A stretch of DNA of 64,000 bases from DASRAU01 sp035638075 (lineage in GTDB: Bacteria; Acidobacteriota; Polarisedimenticolia; Gp22-AA2): contig DASRAU010000043.1 of assembly GCA_035638075.1 (NCBI GenBank), forward strand, positions 1 through 64,000, in the 5' to 3' direction. How positions within the stretch are numbered: position 1 is the stretch's first letter; each line of letters starts with the position of its first letter. Below are positions 9,935 to 20,937 of the stretch, one piece after another. Position numbers and translations under genes: made by a program. The notes beneath the pieces are model-generated. The model ran no database searches and was not told the origin of the DNA. It worked only from the letters and a program-made list of their open reading frames with translations.

Positions 9935-12078
9935 CGCCGAAGACCCCGTCGCCGGTTCAGCGCGCGCCGGTGCGCCTCGTCCTGGTGCTGCATTTCCACC
10001 AGCCGGTCGGGAACTTCGACAGCGTCTTCCGCGAGGCGATCGATCGGTCGTACGCGCCGCTGCTCGATCACTTCGAGCGCCATCCGGGCGTGCGCGCCGG
10101 GTTCCACTTCTCCGGCTGCCTCATCGAATGGCTCGAGGCGCACGATCGCGGCCTGCTCGACCGGGCGCTGGCGCTCGTGGCGCGCGGCCAGGTCGAGCCG
10201 CTCGGCGGCGGCTTCTACGAGCCGATCCTCCCCGCCATCCCGCGCGAAGACGCGCTCGATCAGATCGAGCGGCTGGCGGCGTGGTGGGAGAAGCGCGCCG
10301 GTCGGCGGCCGCAGGGGGCGTGGATCGCCGAGCGGGTGTGGGAGCCGGCCCTCGCCGAGGTCCTGTCCGAGGCGGGGGTGCGCTACACCATCCTCGACGA
10401 CCAGCACCTGCGCTTCGCGGGCCTGCTCGACGAGCGCTTCACCGGGATCTTCGCGACCGAGCGCGCCGGGCGCGCCATCGCCTTCTTCCCGTCGGACTCG
10501 GCGCTGCGCTATCTCATCCCGTTCCGGCCGATCGACACGGTGCGCGCGCACCTCGAGACGGCGGGCGCGTCGCTCGACGCCGGCTCCGACGAGGGCCCGG
10601 TGCTGACGTACGGCGACGACGCCGAGAAATTCGGCCTGTGGCCCGAGACGCACGCCTGGGTCTACGGCGAGCGATGGCTCGAGCAGTTCATGACGCTGCT
10701 CGAGGAGCCGGACGGGCCGGCGCGGGGCGTGCAGCCCGCCGACGTGCTCGCGTCGAACCCGAAGGCGCGCAAGGTGTACGTGCCGAACGCCTCCTACACC
10801 GAGATGCTGGAGTGGGCGCTGCCGGCCGCGTCGGTCGCCGCCTACGGCCGCGCCCGCGACGCGGCCAGCGAGCGGGCCGGTCGCGAAGCGGCGCGCGCCT
10901 TCGTGCGCGGCAGCCTGTGGGACATGTTCCTGGCCCGCTACCCGGAGGCCGACCAGCTGCACAAACACGTGCTGTGGTCGTCGCGGCGCGCCCGGGCGCT
11001 CGAGACGTCGGTCGCGGATCGCGCCCCCGCTTTGACGGCCGCCCTGCGCGCCGAGTGCAACTGCGCCTACTGGCACGGGCTCTTCGGCGGCATCTACTAC
11101 AGCCACCTGCGCCACGGCCTCTATCACTCGCTGCTCGAGGCCGACGCGCTCCTCGCGAAGCGGCCGGCCCCCGCGGCCCTGCGGATCGATCTCGACGGCG
11201 ACCTCGAGGACGAGGTCGTCCTGCGCGGCGGGCGCCTGCAGGCGTTCCTCCGCCCGTCGGATGCCGGCACGCTGGTCGAGCTGGACGATCTCGAGAGCCG
11301 CTTCAACGTCACGAACGTGCTGTCGCGCTTCCGCGAGTCGTACCACGAGGGGGCCGACCTGACGCACGGCGGCGAAGGCGAGGGCGCGGTCGCGTCTCCC
11401 CACGAGCAGAAGGTCGGCATCGCGCCAAGCGATCTCGAGGGCCGCGCCTTCGACATCCTGCCGCTTCGGAGCCTGCGGGATTTCACCGCCGCGGCCCCGC
11501 CGTCACCCGAAGCGCTGGCCCGTTTCGAGGGGATGACGCTCCTGTCCGGGCGCCCGCAGTCGTGGGAGATGACGGGGCGCGGCTTCCGCCTGCACATCGA
11601 TCAGGACGAGGTCGCCTTCGAGCGCGAGGTGTCGATCGACGAGGAGGCCGGGCTGCGTGTCCGCTGGGACGTCCGGCGCGCCCCGGCCGGGGGCGTTTTC
11701 GGAACCCTGCTGGCCCTCACGCTGCTGACGCCGAAGGAAGCCGATCGCCGCCGCGTCATCGCGCCTGCGGCCGGCGGCGGAAAGCCGATCGAAGACGCTC
11801 CGGGGGAGGCGGTGTCCGTGGCGGACGCGGCGCGCCTGGTGCTCGAGGACCGGGTCTTCGGCTTCGCGCTCGACGTGCGCGCCGATCCGCCGCTGGCGCA
11901 GCTGGTGGCGTCGCCGATCGAGACGCTGCAGCGCGCCGAAGTGCGCTACGAGAAGGCTTACCAGGGGACCCTCTTTGCGCTATGCTGGCGCCTCCCGCGC
12001 GGAAATGAAGCGGGCACGACGCCCGGATTCACCGCGAACCTCGTCCTGCGGTTCCGCAAGCCGGATTCTCCCAAGTGA
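9931..12078 (+). CDS. GH57 4-alpha-glucanotransferase
   Basis: 715-aa enzyme resembling the Thermococcus-type GH57 4-alpha-glucanotransferase. The catalytic half contains LHFHQPVGNF (region 1), WIAERVWEP with nucleophile Glu134, and TYGDDAEKFG with the acid Asp at 229 or 230. The C-terminal half matches the layout of the family's DUF1925 and DUF1926 beta-sandwich domains. It transfers alpha-1,4-glucan segments between chains and would replace MalQ in maltodextrin and glycogen handling. ATG9931 overlaps the preceding stop. Some members of this group are alpha-amylases, so the exact transferase/hydrolase balance is uncertain. Confidence 0.87.
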   Translation: MTPKTPSPVQRAPVRLVLVLHFHQPVGNFDSVFREAIDRSYAPLLDHFERHPGVRAGFHFSGCLIEWLEAHDRGLLDRALALVARGQVEPLGGGFYEPILPAIPREDALDQIERLAAWWEKRAGRRPQGAWIAERVWEPALAEVLSEAGVRYTILDDQHLRFAGLLDERFTGIFATERAGRAIAFFPSDSALRYLIPFRPIDTVRAHLETAGASLDAGSDEGPVLTYGDDAEKFGLWPETHAWVYGERWLEQFMTLLEEPDGPARGVQPADVLASNPKARKVYVPNASYTEMLEWALPAASVAAYGRARDAASERAGREAARAFVRGSLWDMFLARYPEADQLHKHVLWSSRRARALETSVADRAPALTAALRAECNCAYWHGLFGGIYYSHLRHGLYHSLLEADALLAKRPAPAALRIDLDGDLEDEVVLRGGRLQAFLRPSDAGTLVELDDLESRFNVTNVLSRFRESYHEGADLTHGGEGEGAVASPHEQKVGIAPSDLEGRAFDILPLRSLRDFTAAAPPSPEALARFEGMTLLSGRPQSWEMTGRGFRLHIDQDEVAFEREVSIDEEAGLRVRWDVRRAPAGGVFGTLLALTLLTPKEADRRRVIAPAAGGGKPIEDAPGEAVSVADAARLVLEDRVFGFALDVRADPPLAQLVASPIETLQRAEVRYEKAYQGTLFALCWRLPRGNEAGTTPGFTANLVLRFRKPDSPK

Positions 12079-12082
12079 GCAG

Positions 12083-13147
12083 GTGACGCCGCACCCCACG
12101 ACCCACGAGCCGGAGCTGCGCAAGGACCCGATCCTCGGGCGCTGGGTGATCATCGCCGGCGGACGGGGCCAGCGCCCGAACCCGTTCCGCCGCTACACGA
12201 CGGCGGTGCCGAGCGCCGCGCCCTGCCCCTTCTGTCCCGGGCAGGAGGCCGAGACGCCGCGCGAGGTGCTGCGCTACGCCGAGCCGGGGCCCGACGGCGC
12301 CTGGCGCGTGCGCGTGGTCCCGAATCTCTACCCGGCGCTGCGCATCGAAGGACGTGACGACAAGCGCGGCGAGGGGCTGTACGACATGATGCGCGGCATC
12401 GGGGCGCACGAGGTCGTGATCGAGACGCCGCGACACGACGAGGACCCGGCGTCGTACACGCGCGATCACATGGCGGAGGTCCTGACCGCCTTCCGCGAGC
12501 GCACGCTCGATCTCCTCAAGGACTCGCGCTTCCAGTCGATCCTGGTCTTCAAGAACCACGGCCCGGCGGCGGGCGCCAGCCTGCAGCACGCCCACTCGCA
12601 GATCATCGCCCTGCCGGTCACGCCGGCCCGCATCGAGTCGGAGATCAAGGGAGTCGAGCGCTACTTCGACTTCCGCGGCCGCTGCATCTACTGCGACATT
12701 CTCAAGCAGGAGCTGCACGACGGGCGGCGACTCGTGGCCGAGAACGCAGACTTCGTGGCGCTGGCACCGTTCGCGTCGCGCTTCCCGTTCGAGGTGTCCA
12801 TCCTGCCGCGGGCGCACGAGCCGTTCTTCCAGACGCTGGCGCCGCCGCTGACGTCGACCCTGGCGGAGATCCTCATCGACGTGCTGCGGCGCTACAAGCT
12901 GGCGCTCAAGGACCCGCCCTACAACTACGTCATCCACAGTGCGCCTCCGGGAGCGCAGCATCCGGAGCGCTATCACTGGCAGGTCGAGCTCCTCCCGAAG
13001 CTGACGGAAGTGGCCGGCTTCGAGTGGGGGAGCGGCTTCTTCATCAACCCGACGCCGCCCGAGGAGGCGGCGCGGGCGCTGCGCGAGCTCGACCGGGTCA
13101 TGGACGTGCCGGAAGGGCACCTGCTCGCCAGCCCCGACCGGATCTAG
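12083..13147 (+). CDS. galT: galactose-1-phosphate uridylyltransferase family protein
   Basis: 354-aa HIT-superfamily nucleotidyltransferase. The active-site motif is HAHSQ (His169-Ala-His171-Ser-Gln173), where the second His is the covalent nucleophile in GalT. The classical motif is HPHxQ, so Ala replaces Pro. Metal-binding CPFC and CIYC pairs are present. GTG12083 lies 5 bp after the preceding stop. Classical GalT exchanges UDP-glucose and galactose-1-phosphate, but galK and galE are absent here. In a glycogen operon it could instead produce or salvage glucose-1-phosphate for glgC. Related enzymes use ADP-sugars, and the nucleotide preference is not decided by the sequence. Confidence 0.88.
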   Translation: MTPHPTTHEPELRKDPILGRWVIIAGGRGQRPNPFRRYTTAVPSAAPCPFCPGQEAETPREVLRYAEPGPDGAWRVRVVPNLYPALRIEGRDDKRGEGLYDMMRGIGAHEVVIETPRHDEDPASYTRDHMAEVLTAFRERTLDLLKDSRFQSILVFKNHGPAAGASLQHAHSQIIALPVTPARIESEIKGVERYFDFRGRCIYCDILKQELHDGRRLVAENADFVALAPFASRFPFEVSILPRAHEPFFQTLAPPLTSTLAEILIDVLRRYKLALKDPPYNYVIHSAPPGAQHPERYHWQVELLPKLTEVAGFEWGSGFFINPTPPEEAARALRELDRVMDVPEGHLLASPDRI

Positions 13148-13158
13148 GAGGATTGGTC

Positions 13159-14796
13159 GTGCGTCGGCTCGACATCTGGATGGTCTCGGCGGAGATGAGT
13201 CCGCTGGCGCAGACCGGCGGCCTCGCCGACGTCGTGCGGGCGCTCCCACCCGCTCTGCAGCGCCGCGGCCACCGCGTGCGCGTCTTCCTGCCGGCTTACG
13301 GGCGGATCGACCGCCGTCCTTTCTCCTACAGTCCGTCGGAAGATTACCTCGCCGTGCCGCTGGGGTGGGCGCGCGTGCCGGTCCGCTTCCTGTCGCGCGA
13401 TCTGAAAGAGGGCGTGCGCCTGACGCTGGTGCAGTCGGAGGAGCTGTTCGGCCGCGACGGCCTGTACGGCCCGCCCGGCGGCGATTACGACGACAACGAC
13501 CGGCGCTTCACGCTGCTGTCGCGCGCGGTCTGCGAGCTGGCGGCGCGCGCCGCCGCGCCGCCCGACATCCTGCACGGCCACGACTGGCACGCGTCGCTCG
13601 TGCCGCTGTTTGCGCGCTTCGCCATGTCGTGGCGCGGCCGGCGTCCCGGCACCGTGCAGACCATCCACAACATGGGTTACCAGGGGCGCTTCGGCGGCGA
13701 CTCGATCGACTGGATCGCGCCACCCGGCCCCGTGCGCGGCGCCGTTTTCAACGAGTACGGCATCGAAGCCGGGGGCGACGTCAACTTCCTGCAGGGTGGC
13801 CTGCGCTACGCCGACAAGGTGACCGCCGTCTCGCCGCGCTACGCCTGGGAGATCACCACGCGCGAAGGGGGCTTCGGGCTGCACGAGGTCGCCGGTCATC
13901 GCGGGCGCGATCTCGTCGGCATCCTCAACGGCGCCGACTACGAGCACTGGGATCCCGTGCGTGACCCGCACATCGCCAGGACGTACGACCCGTCCACGAT
14001 CGAGCGCAAAGAAGAGTGCCGCAAGGCGCTGCGCACCGCGTTCGGCCTCGCGACGGGCCCGGCTCCGCCGGCCCGGCCGGCCGGTGCGCGCGCGCGCGTG
14101 CCGCAATCGCTGGGCGCCGCCGCCAGGAAGTCGGCCGCCCGCGCACCGAAAGTCACGAAGTCGAAGAAATCCGCGCCGGGCGCCATCGCGCCGGCCGCCG
14201 TGCCGGCGCCGGCGCGGGACGCGGAGCCGGCCGATCGGCCGATCCTCGGCGTCGTGTCGCGCCTCGTCGATCAGAAGGGAATCGACATCCTCGTCGAGGC
14301 GGCGCCCTGGCTCATCGGCGCCGGCGCCGACCTGATCGTCCTCGGATCGGGGGATCCGCGGATCGTCTCCGGGCTCGAGCGCCTGCGCGCCGAGCATCCG
14401 CGGCATGTCGGGGTCTTCATCGGCTTCAACGAGCCGCTGTCGCACCAGGTGGTCGCGGGATCGGACCTGCTGCTGGTGCCGTCGCGCTACGAGCCGTGCG
14501 GCCTCGTGCAGATGCACGCCATGCGCTACGGCACCATCCCGGTCGTGCACCGCACCGGCGGCCTCGCCGACACGGTGCGCGACGTGGACGAGCATCCCGG
14601 CCGCGGCACCGGCTTCGTCTTCGACCGCCTCGATCCCGGCAGCCTGGCGCACGCGACGCACCGCGGCATGACCCTGCGCGCCTCGGGCCGCCAGGCCTGG
14701 CGCGCCCTGCAGCACCGCGCCATGGCCGAGGATTTCTCCTGGGACCGGGCCGCCGCCTCCTACGAGGATCTGTTCGCCGGCATCACGACCGCCTGA
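13159..14796 (+). CDS. glgA: glycogen synthase (ADP-glucose, GT5)
   Basis: Elongates glycogen from ADP-glucose, 545 aa against about 480 usual. The N-terminal GT5 domain begins MVSAEMSPLAQTGGLADV, with Gln where most homologues have the Lys of KTGGL. The C-terminal half has GVVSRLVDQKG and the catalytic SRYEPCGLVQMHAMRYG, followed by a second TGGLADT motif. The extra length is an Ala/Pro/Lys-rich insertion at about residues 298-358, exactly at the hinge between the two Rossmann domains. GTG13159 follows the galT stop by 11 bp, with GGAGG at the junction. It ends the glucan operon. Confidence 0.93.
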   Translation: MRRLDIWMVSAEMSPLAQTGGLADVVRALPPALQRRGHRVRVFLPAYGRIDRRPFSYSPSEDYLAVPLGWARVPVRFLSRDLKEGVRLTLVQSEELFGRDGLYGPPGGDYDDNDRRFTLLSRAVCELAARAAAPPDILHGHDWHASLVPLFARFAMSWRGRRPGTVQTIHNMGYQGRFGGDSIDWIAPPGPVRGAVFNEYGIEAGGDVNFLQGGLRYADKVTAVSPRYAWEITTREGGFGLHEVAGHRGRDLVGILNGADYEHWDPVRDPHIARTYDPSTIERKEECRKALRTAFGLATGPAPPARPAGARARVPQSLGAAARKSAARAPKVTKSKKSAPGAIAPAAVPAPARDAEPADRPILGVVSRLVDQKGIDILVEAAPWLIGAGADLIVLGSGDPRIVSGLERLRAEHPRHVGVFIGFNEPLSHQVVAGSDLLLVPSRYEPCGLVQMHAMRYGTIPVVHRTGGLADTVRDVDEHPGRGTGFVFDRLDPGSLAHATHRGMTLRASGRQAWRALQHRAMAEDFSWDRAAASYEDLFAGITTA

Positions 14797-14824
14797 CGAC
14801 GACCGCCTGACGGGTCTTCACCCC

Positions 14825-14840
14825 GGGGCATCCTTGCCCC
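14825..14840. terminator. stem-loop between convergent genes
   Basis: Perfect hairpin GGGGCA-TCCT-TGCCCC in the 94-bp gap between glgA and the convergent permease. There is no U-tract on either strand, so it is a candidate termination or RNA-end-protection structure only. Confidence 0.35.
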
Positions 14841-14890
14841 GCATCCTGCACGGTGGTGGCGGAGGAGTCCCGTGAGCGAAGAGCGCCGGC

Positions 14891-17404
<2,514 letters not shown>

Positions 17405-17718
17405 GCGGGTCTCCTTACGTCGGGCGGCCAGCCGGCGACGGACGCGCGCGGGCCGCGGCCCCGGAATGGCAAGATGCGTGCCGTGCCCGGCCGGGGCGCG
17501 ATTCCCTGTGCCGCCGGAGCTCGCCGGTGGGCGCGGCAACCCGATAGTGTCCGGACGCGGGACGCCTGCGTCCCGGAGCCGTCGATTCACTCCGCCGTTG
17601 ACAGCCCTCCTGAATGGAGGTACTAGGGAGCCCATTCCGGGGTGGGTCCCGCCGCAACCGCCCCCACAGCCTTCGGCCCAGCCCTCAAACTTCGGGAAGC
17701 TTCGGATCAGGGGAATCC
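17405..17718. other. 314-bp divergent intergenic region
   Basis: Separates the minus-strand permease from the plus-strand TSP3 protein. It holds the ribosome-binding site of the permease at one end and a clear plus-strand promoter (17598-17626). I see no convincing minus-strand promoter and no small gene. Confidence 0.5.
17598..17626 (+). promoter_or_regulatory. promoter of TSP3-repeat protein gene with dyad in spacer
   Basis: TTGACA (17598-17603), 17-bp spacer, TACTAG (17621-17626). The spacer contains a perfect inverted repeat, CCTCC-N5-GGAGG (17606-17620), placed like an operator. Predicted leader to ATG17719 is about 85 nt. Confidence 0.6.
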
Positions 17719-20700
17719 ATGTCCATGCGCCCGGCCGCGACGACCTTGCTGCTCTTCGCTCTGCTCGTCCCCGCGCGAGCCGCTTCTTCGCTCGCTTCCA
17801 CCAGACCGGCCGATGGGAAGACCCCGCAACCTCAGGTTCTGAGCTTCAAGGCACTCTCGACGCCGTCCGACGGCCGGCAGCCGATCGTCTCCGGGGCGGT
17901 GGGCCTGGACTCGGTCCTGGTGGTTTCGGAACATCGCATCAAGCGCTTCGACAAGGCGGGCAATCCGGTTGGACTCGACCAGGACCTCGACGCCTTCTTC
18001 GGCTATCCGGCCGGGTCCGGTTCCATCCGCTACCCGCGGGTGCAGTACGACCGCGTCGCGCGCCTCTTCTGGTTGATCGCGGCGACCGATACTTATCCCT
18101 CGGAGATCTTCATCGCCGTCGCGAGCGAGCCGCTGAGCGGTTTCTCCCTGACGCATTTCACCCAGGATCAGGGTGATCTGACCCTTCACGACATCGGCGG
18201 GAAAGTGGTCCACTCTCTCAGCCTCGGAGTGGACCGGCAGGCCCTCTACATCGGCGCCGTGCTGCAGGATCCCCTGAACCTCTCGCGGGCGTTGAGTACC
18301 GGCTTCGTCCTGCCGAGGTCGCAGGTGTTCAACGCGTCGGGCCCGAAGGTGACGGCGCTGCGTGGCTTCACGGTCTGCGACGTTCCCCCTTACCAGACCT
18401 GCCACGGCGCCTGGGCCGTCGTGGGCGTCAACAACGACGATCCCCTGTCCCAGGACGGTTTTTTCATCGGGACGTCCTACCACGATTCGAACGCGCTCCT
18501 CGTCTACCGGATCCAGGACCCCGGGAGCAACTTTCCTAGCCTGTGGGCTCCGAGATCCCTCGCCATCTCGCCTCTCGGGTTACCCTGGGCCGTCCCGCAC
18601 CTCGGAGGTGACCAGCCGCTCGCCGATTTCGCGGCGCCCGCCCTGACCTCCGCGACCATGGCCAGGGACAAGATCACGGGGGAAGCCTCCATCGTGGCGG
18701 CGCTCGTCGAGGGGAACGGGGTGCGGACCAGGGCGCACTGGTACCGCATCACCGATTTCTTGCCCGGCCCCCCTGCCAGCGTGGCGGAGGAGGGGGTGCT
18801 CGCGGATCCCTCTCCCGGTTCCCCCAATTCCTTCCTGAACCCGACCGTGGCGATGTCGGGCCAGGGGCACATCGCGGTCGGAGCGACGACCTCGGCCCTG
18901 GACGAACATCTCAATGCCGTCACCGCGGGGCGCTACGCGGGCTTCGCTTCCGACTCGACCACCTGGACCGCCGCGACCGCCAGCGTGAACGCCTACACGC
19001 CCGTCCAGGTGGACCCGACCCGGCATCCGTGGACGCACGCGTCCTCGACGGTCGTCGACCCGCGCGACGACATGACGATGTGGACGTTTCAGCCCTGGTG
19101 CGACGGCCCGAGTTCGGTCGGGCTCCAGGTGGTGAAGCTGGCGGCGCCGCCGCCTCCCACGCCCGATTTCGTCACGCGGTGGTGTCCCTGGAACCCGCTC
19201 GGGATCCCGACGGTCATCCAGGCGACGAACCCCGCGCCCAAGGGCTTTTTCGACCCCGGGAACGATTCCGGCGGGCCCGGCTTCCCGAATCGCTTCAGCG
19301 TGTCGATCAGCGGCGGGCTCCAGCTCCTGGCGCCGCCGATGGTGTTTCCCGACGGCTTCACCCTCGAGATCGACCCGGCGACCGCCGCGCCCGGACTGCA
19401 CTCCGTCACGGTCACCAATCCGGACGGCCAGAGCGCGACCGGAACGAACGTCCTGAACGTCCTCGCGCTCGTGCCCGACCCGATCCTGAGCAACAGCGGC
19501 CCGGTCTGCGAAGGAGGAACCGCGCAGCTCTTCCTGAAGCCCGCCCCGGGGACGCCTCCCGGGGCGCAGTCGTACCTGTGGTTGTCGGGCGGCGTCACCC
19601 TTCCCACGGGCGTGTCGGACCAGCAGAATCCGATCCTGACCAACGTGACGCTCGACCAGGGCGGCCTCTATGACGGCCGGATCATGGTGGCGGGCGACAC
19701 CTGCGGTTCGGCTCCGACCTACACCAATCTCCAGGTCTTTGCGGACGGGGCCCAGAACTGCTGCCCGGGTGCGCCGTTCTCGGGTTGTTCCCAGGGTCGC
19801 TGCATGCCCGATTTCGACGGGGACGGGAGATCCGATTTCTGCGATTCCTGCCCGACGGTCCCCGGCCTCGACCCGACCGACAGCGACGGGGACGGCATCG
19901 GCGATCTCTGCGACAACTGCCCCGCCAATGCGAATCCCGGGACCGGTCCTCTCAACGAGACCTTCGAGCTGTCCCCGGCCGGGTTCACGCCCGTCAACGT
20001 GGGCGGCCCCTTCGGGTCCACGATGACCTGGGCCTGGACGAACAGCCGCTGCGGCGGCACCTATCCGAGCAAAGGCTGGAGGACGCTCGGATCCGCCGGA
20101 CCCAACTGCGATCCCTTCGGCTTCAACCAGGAAGACAACCTCCTCGTCAGCCCGAGCATCACCATCCCGCTGGGACACTCGACCATCGCGTTCGACGCCA
20201 TCGGATACGACTCCGGAGGCGCGTGTCTGAACAGCGGCGAGCAGGACGCCAAGGAAGTGGTGGTCATCCCTTACCCGCAGTTCCCCACCAGCTACACGAC
20301 GATCAGCGGATGCGCGCGCCTGACGCAGGGGACCGGTGTCGTGACCCACAACGAGTTCGACCTCAGCTTCTACTCGGGAATGACGATCCAGATCGGCTTT
20401 CGCTACAGGGCGAACGCGTTCTTCTCGAACAGCCAGGGCTGGATGGTCGACAACGTCGTCATCAAGGGCTCGCAGCAGGCGGACGACGCGGACGGGGACG
20501 GCCATGGAGGCGCGTGCGACTGCGCGCCGTCGAACGTCACCACCTGGGGGACGGTCGGCGAGGTCCTGAACCTCCAGATGGCGTCGGGGCCGGGCGGAGG
20601 CGTCTCGCTCACGTGGAGCCCGCCCGCGGGCAGCTACGGCGCGCCCGGAACGGTCGCCTACGACGTCATCCGCTCGACGTCGGCGAACGATTTCGTCGGT

Positions 20701-20874
20701 CCGGGTGTCTGCCTGGAGACGAACGACGCGAGCGACACCGCCGCGTCGGACGCGGCGATCCCTCCGGTCGGCCAGGTCTATTACTACGTCGTGCGCCCCG
20801 AGAACCCCTGCGGCTTCGGCATCGCCTGGCGCGACTCGACCGGGGCCGCGCGGCCGGCACGTTCCTGTCCCTGA
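17719..20874 (+). CDS. secreted protein with thrombospondin type 3 repeats
   Basis: 1051-aa exported protein of unknown role. Signal peptide MSMRPAATTLLLFALLVPARA. Residues about 30-500 form a large region without recognised motifs. An IPT/TIG-like stretch (about 500-590) and an Ig-like stretch (about 590-690) follow. Then comes a Ca2+-binding TSP3-type run (DFDGDGRSDFCDSCP, DSDGDGIGDLCDNCP). A beta-sandwich resembling a choice-of-anchor domain follows (about 755-920), with another Asp-rich motif (DADGDGHGGACDC). A C-terminal fibronectin-III-like domain ends with YYYVVRPENPCG. ATG17719 was selected over upstream in-frame codons because it begins the signal peptide and lies after the promoter. 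Likely a cell-surface or extracellular protein. Confidence 0.8.
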   Translation: MSMRPAATTLLLFALLVPARAASSLASTRPADGKTPQPQVLSFKALSTPSDGRQPIVSGAVGLDSVLVVSEHRIKRFDKAGNPVGLDQDLDAFFGYPAGSGSIRYPRVQYDRVARLFWLIAATDTYPSEIFIAVASEPLSGFSLTHFTQDQGDLTLHDIGGKVVHSLSLGVDRQALYIGAVLQDPLNLSRALSTGFVLPRSQVFNASGPKVTALRGFTVCDVPPYQTCHGAWAVVGVNNDDPLSQDGFFIGTSYHDSNALLVYRIQDPGSNFPSLWAPRSLAISPLGLPWAVPHLGGDQPLADFAAPALTSATMARDKITGEASIVAALVEGNGVRTRAHWYRITDFLPGPPASVAEEGVLADPSPGSPNSFLNPTVAMSGQGHIAVGATTSALDEHLNAVTAGRYAGFASDSTTWTAATASVNAYTPVQVDPTRHPWTHASSTVVDPRDDMTMWTFQPWCDGPSSVGLQVVKLAAPPPPTPDFVTRWCPWNPLGIPTVIQATNPAPKGFFDPGNDSGGPGFPNRFSVSISGGLQLLAPPMVFPDGFTLEIDPATAAPGLHSVTVTNPDGQSATGTNVLNVLALVPDPILSNSGPVCEGGTAQLFLKPAPGTPPGAQSYLWLSGGVTLPTGVSDQQNPILTNVTLDQGGLYDGRIMVAGDTCGSAPTYTNLQVFADGAQNCCPGAPFSGCSQGRCMPDFDGDGRSDFCDSCPTVPGLDPTDSDGDGIGDLCDNCPANANPGTGPLNETFELSPAGFTPVNVGGPFGSTMTWAWTNSRCGGTYPSKGWRTLGSAGPNCDPFGFNQEDNLLVSPSITIPLGHSTIAFDAIGYDSGGACLNSGEQDAKEVVVIPYPQFPTSYTTISGCARLTQGTGVVTHNEFDLSFYSGMTIQIGFRYRANAFFSNSQGWMVDNVVIKGSQQADDADGDGHGGACDCAPSNVTTWGTVGEVLNLQMASGPGGGVSLTWSPPAGSYGAPGTVAYDVIRSTSANDFVGPGVCLETNDASDTAASDAAIPPVGQVYYYVVRPENPCGFGIAWRDSTGAARPARSCP

Positions 20875-20937
20875 CCTTGCGCCGCTGACCGTGCTAGGCT
20901 CCGTGTCTCCTGTCGCCGGGAGTCGCACGGAGGGACG

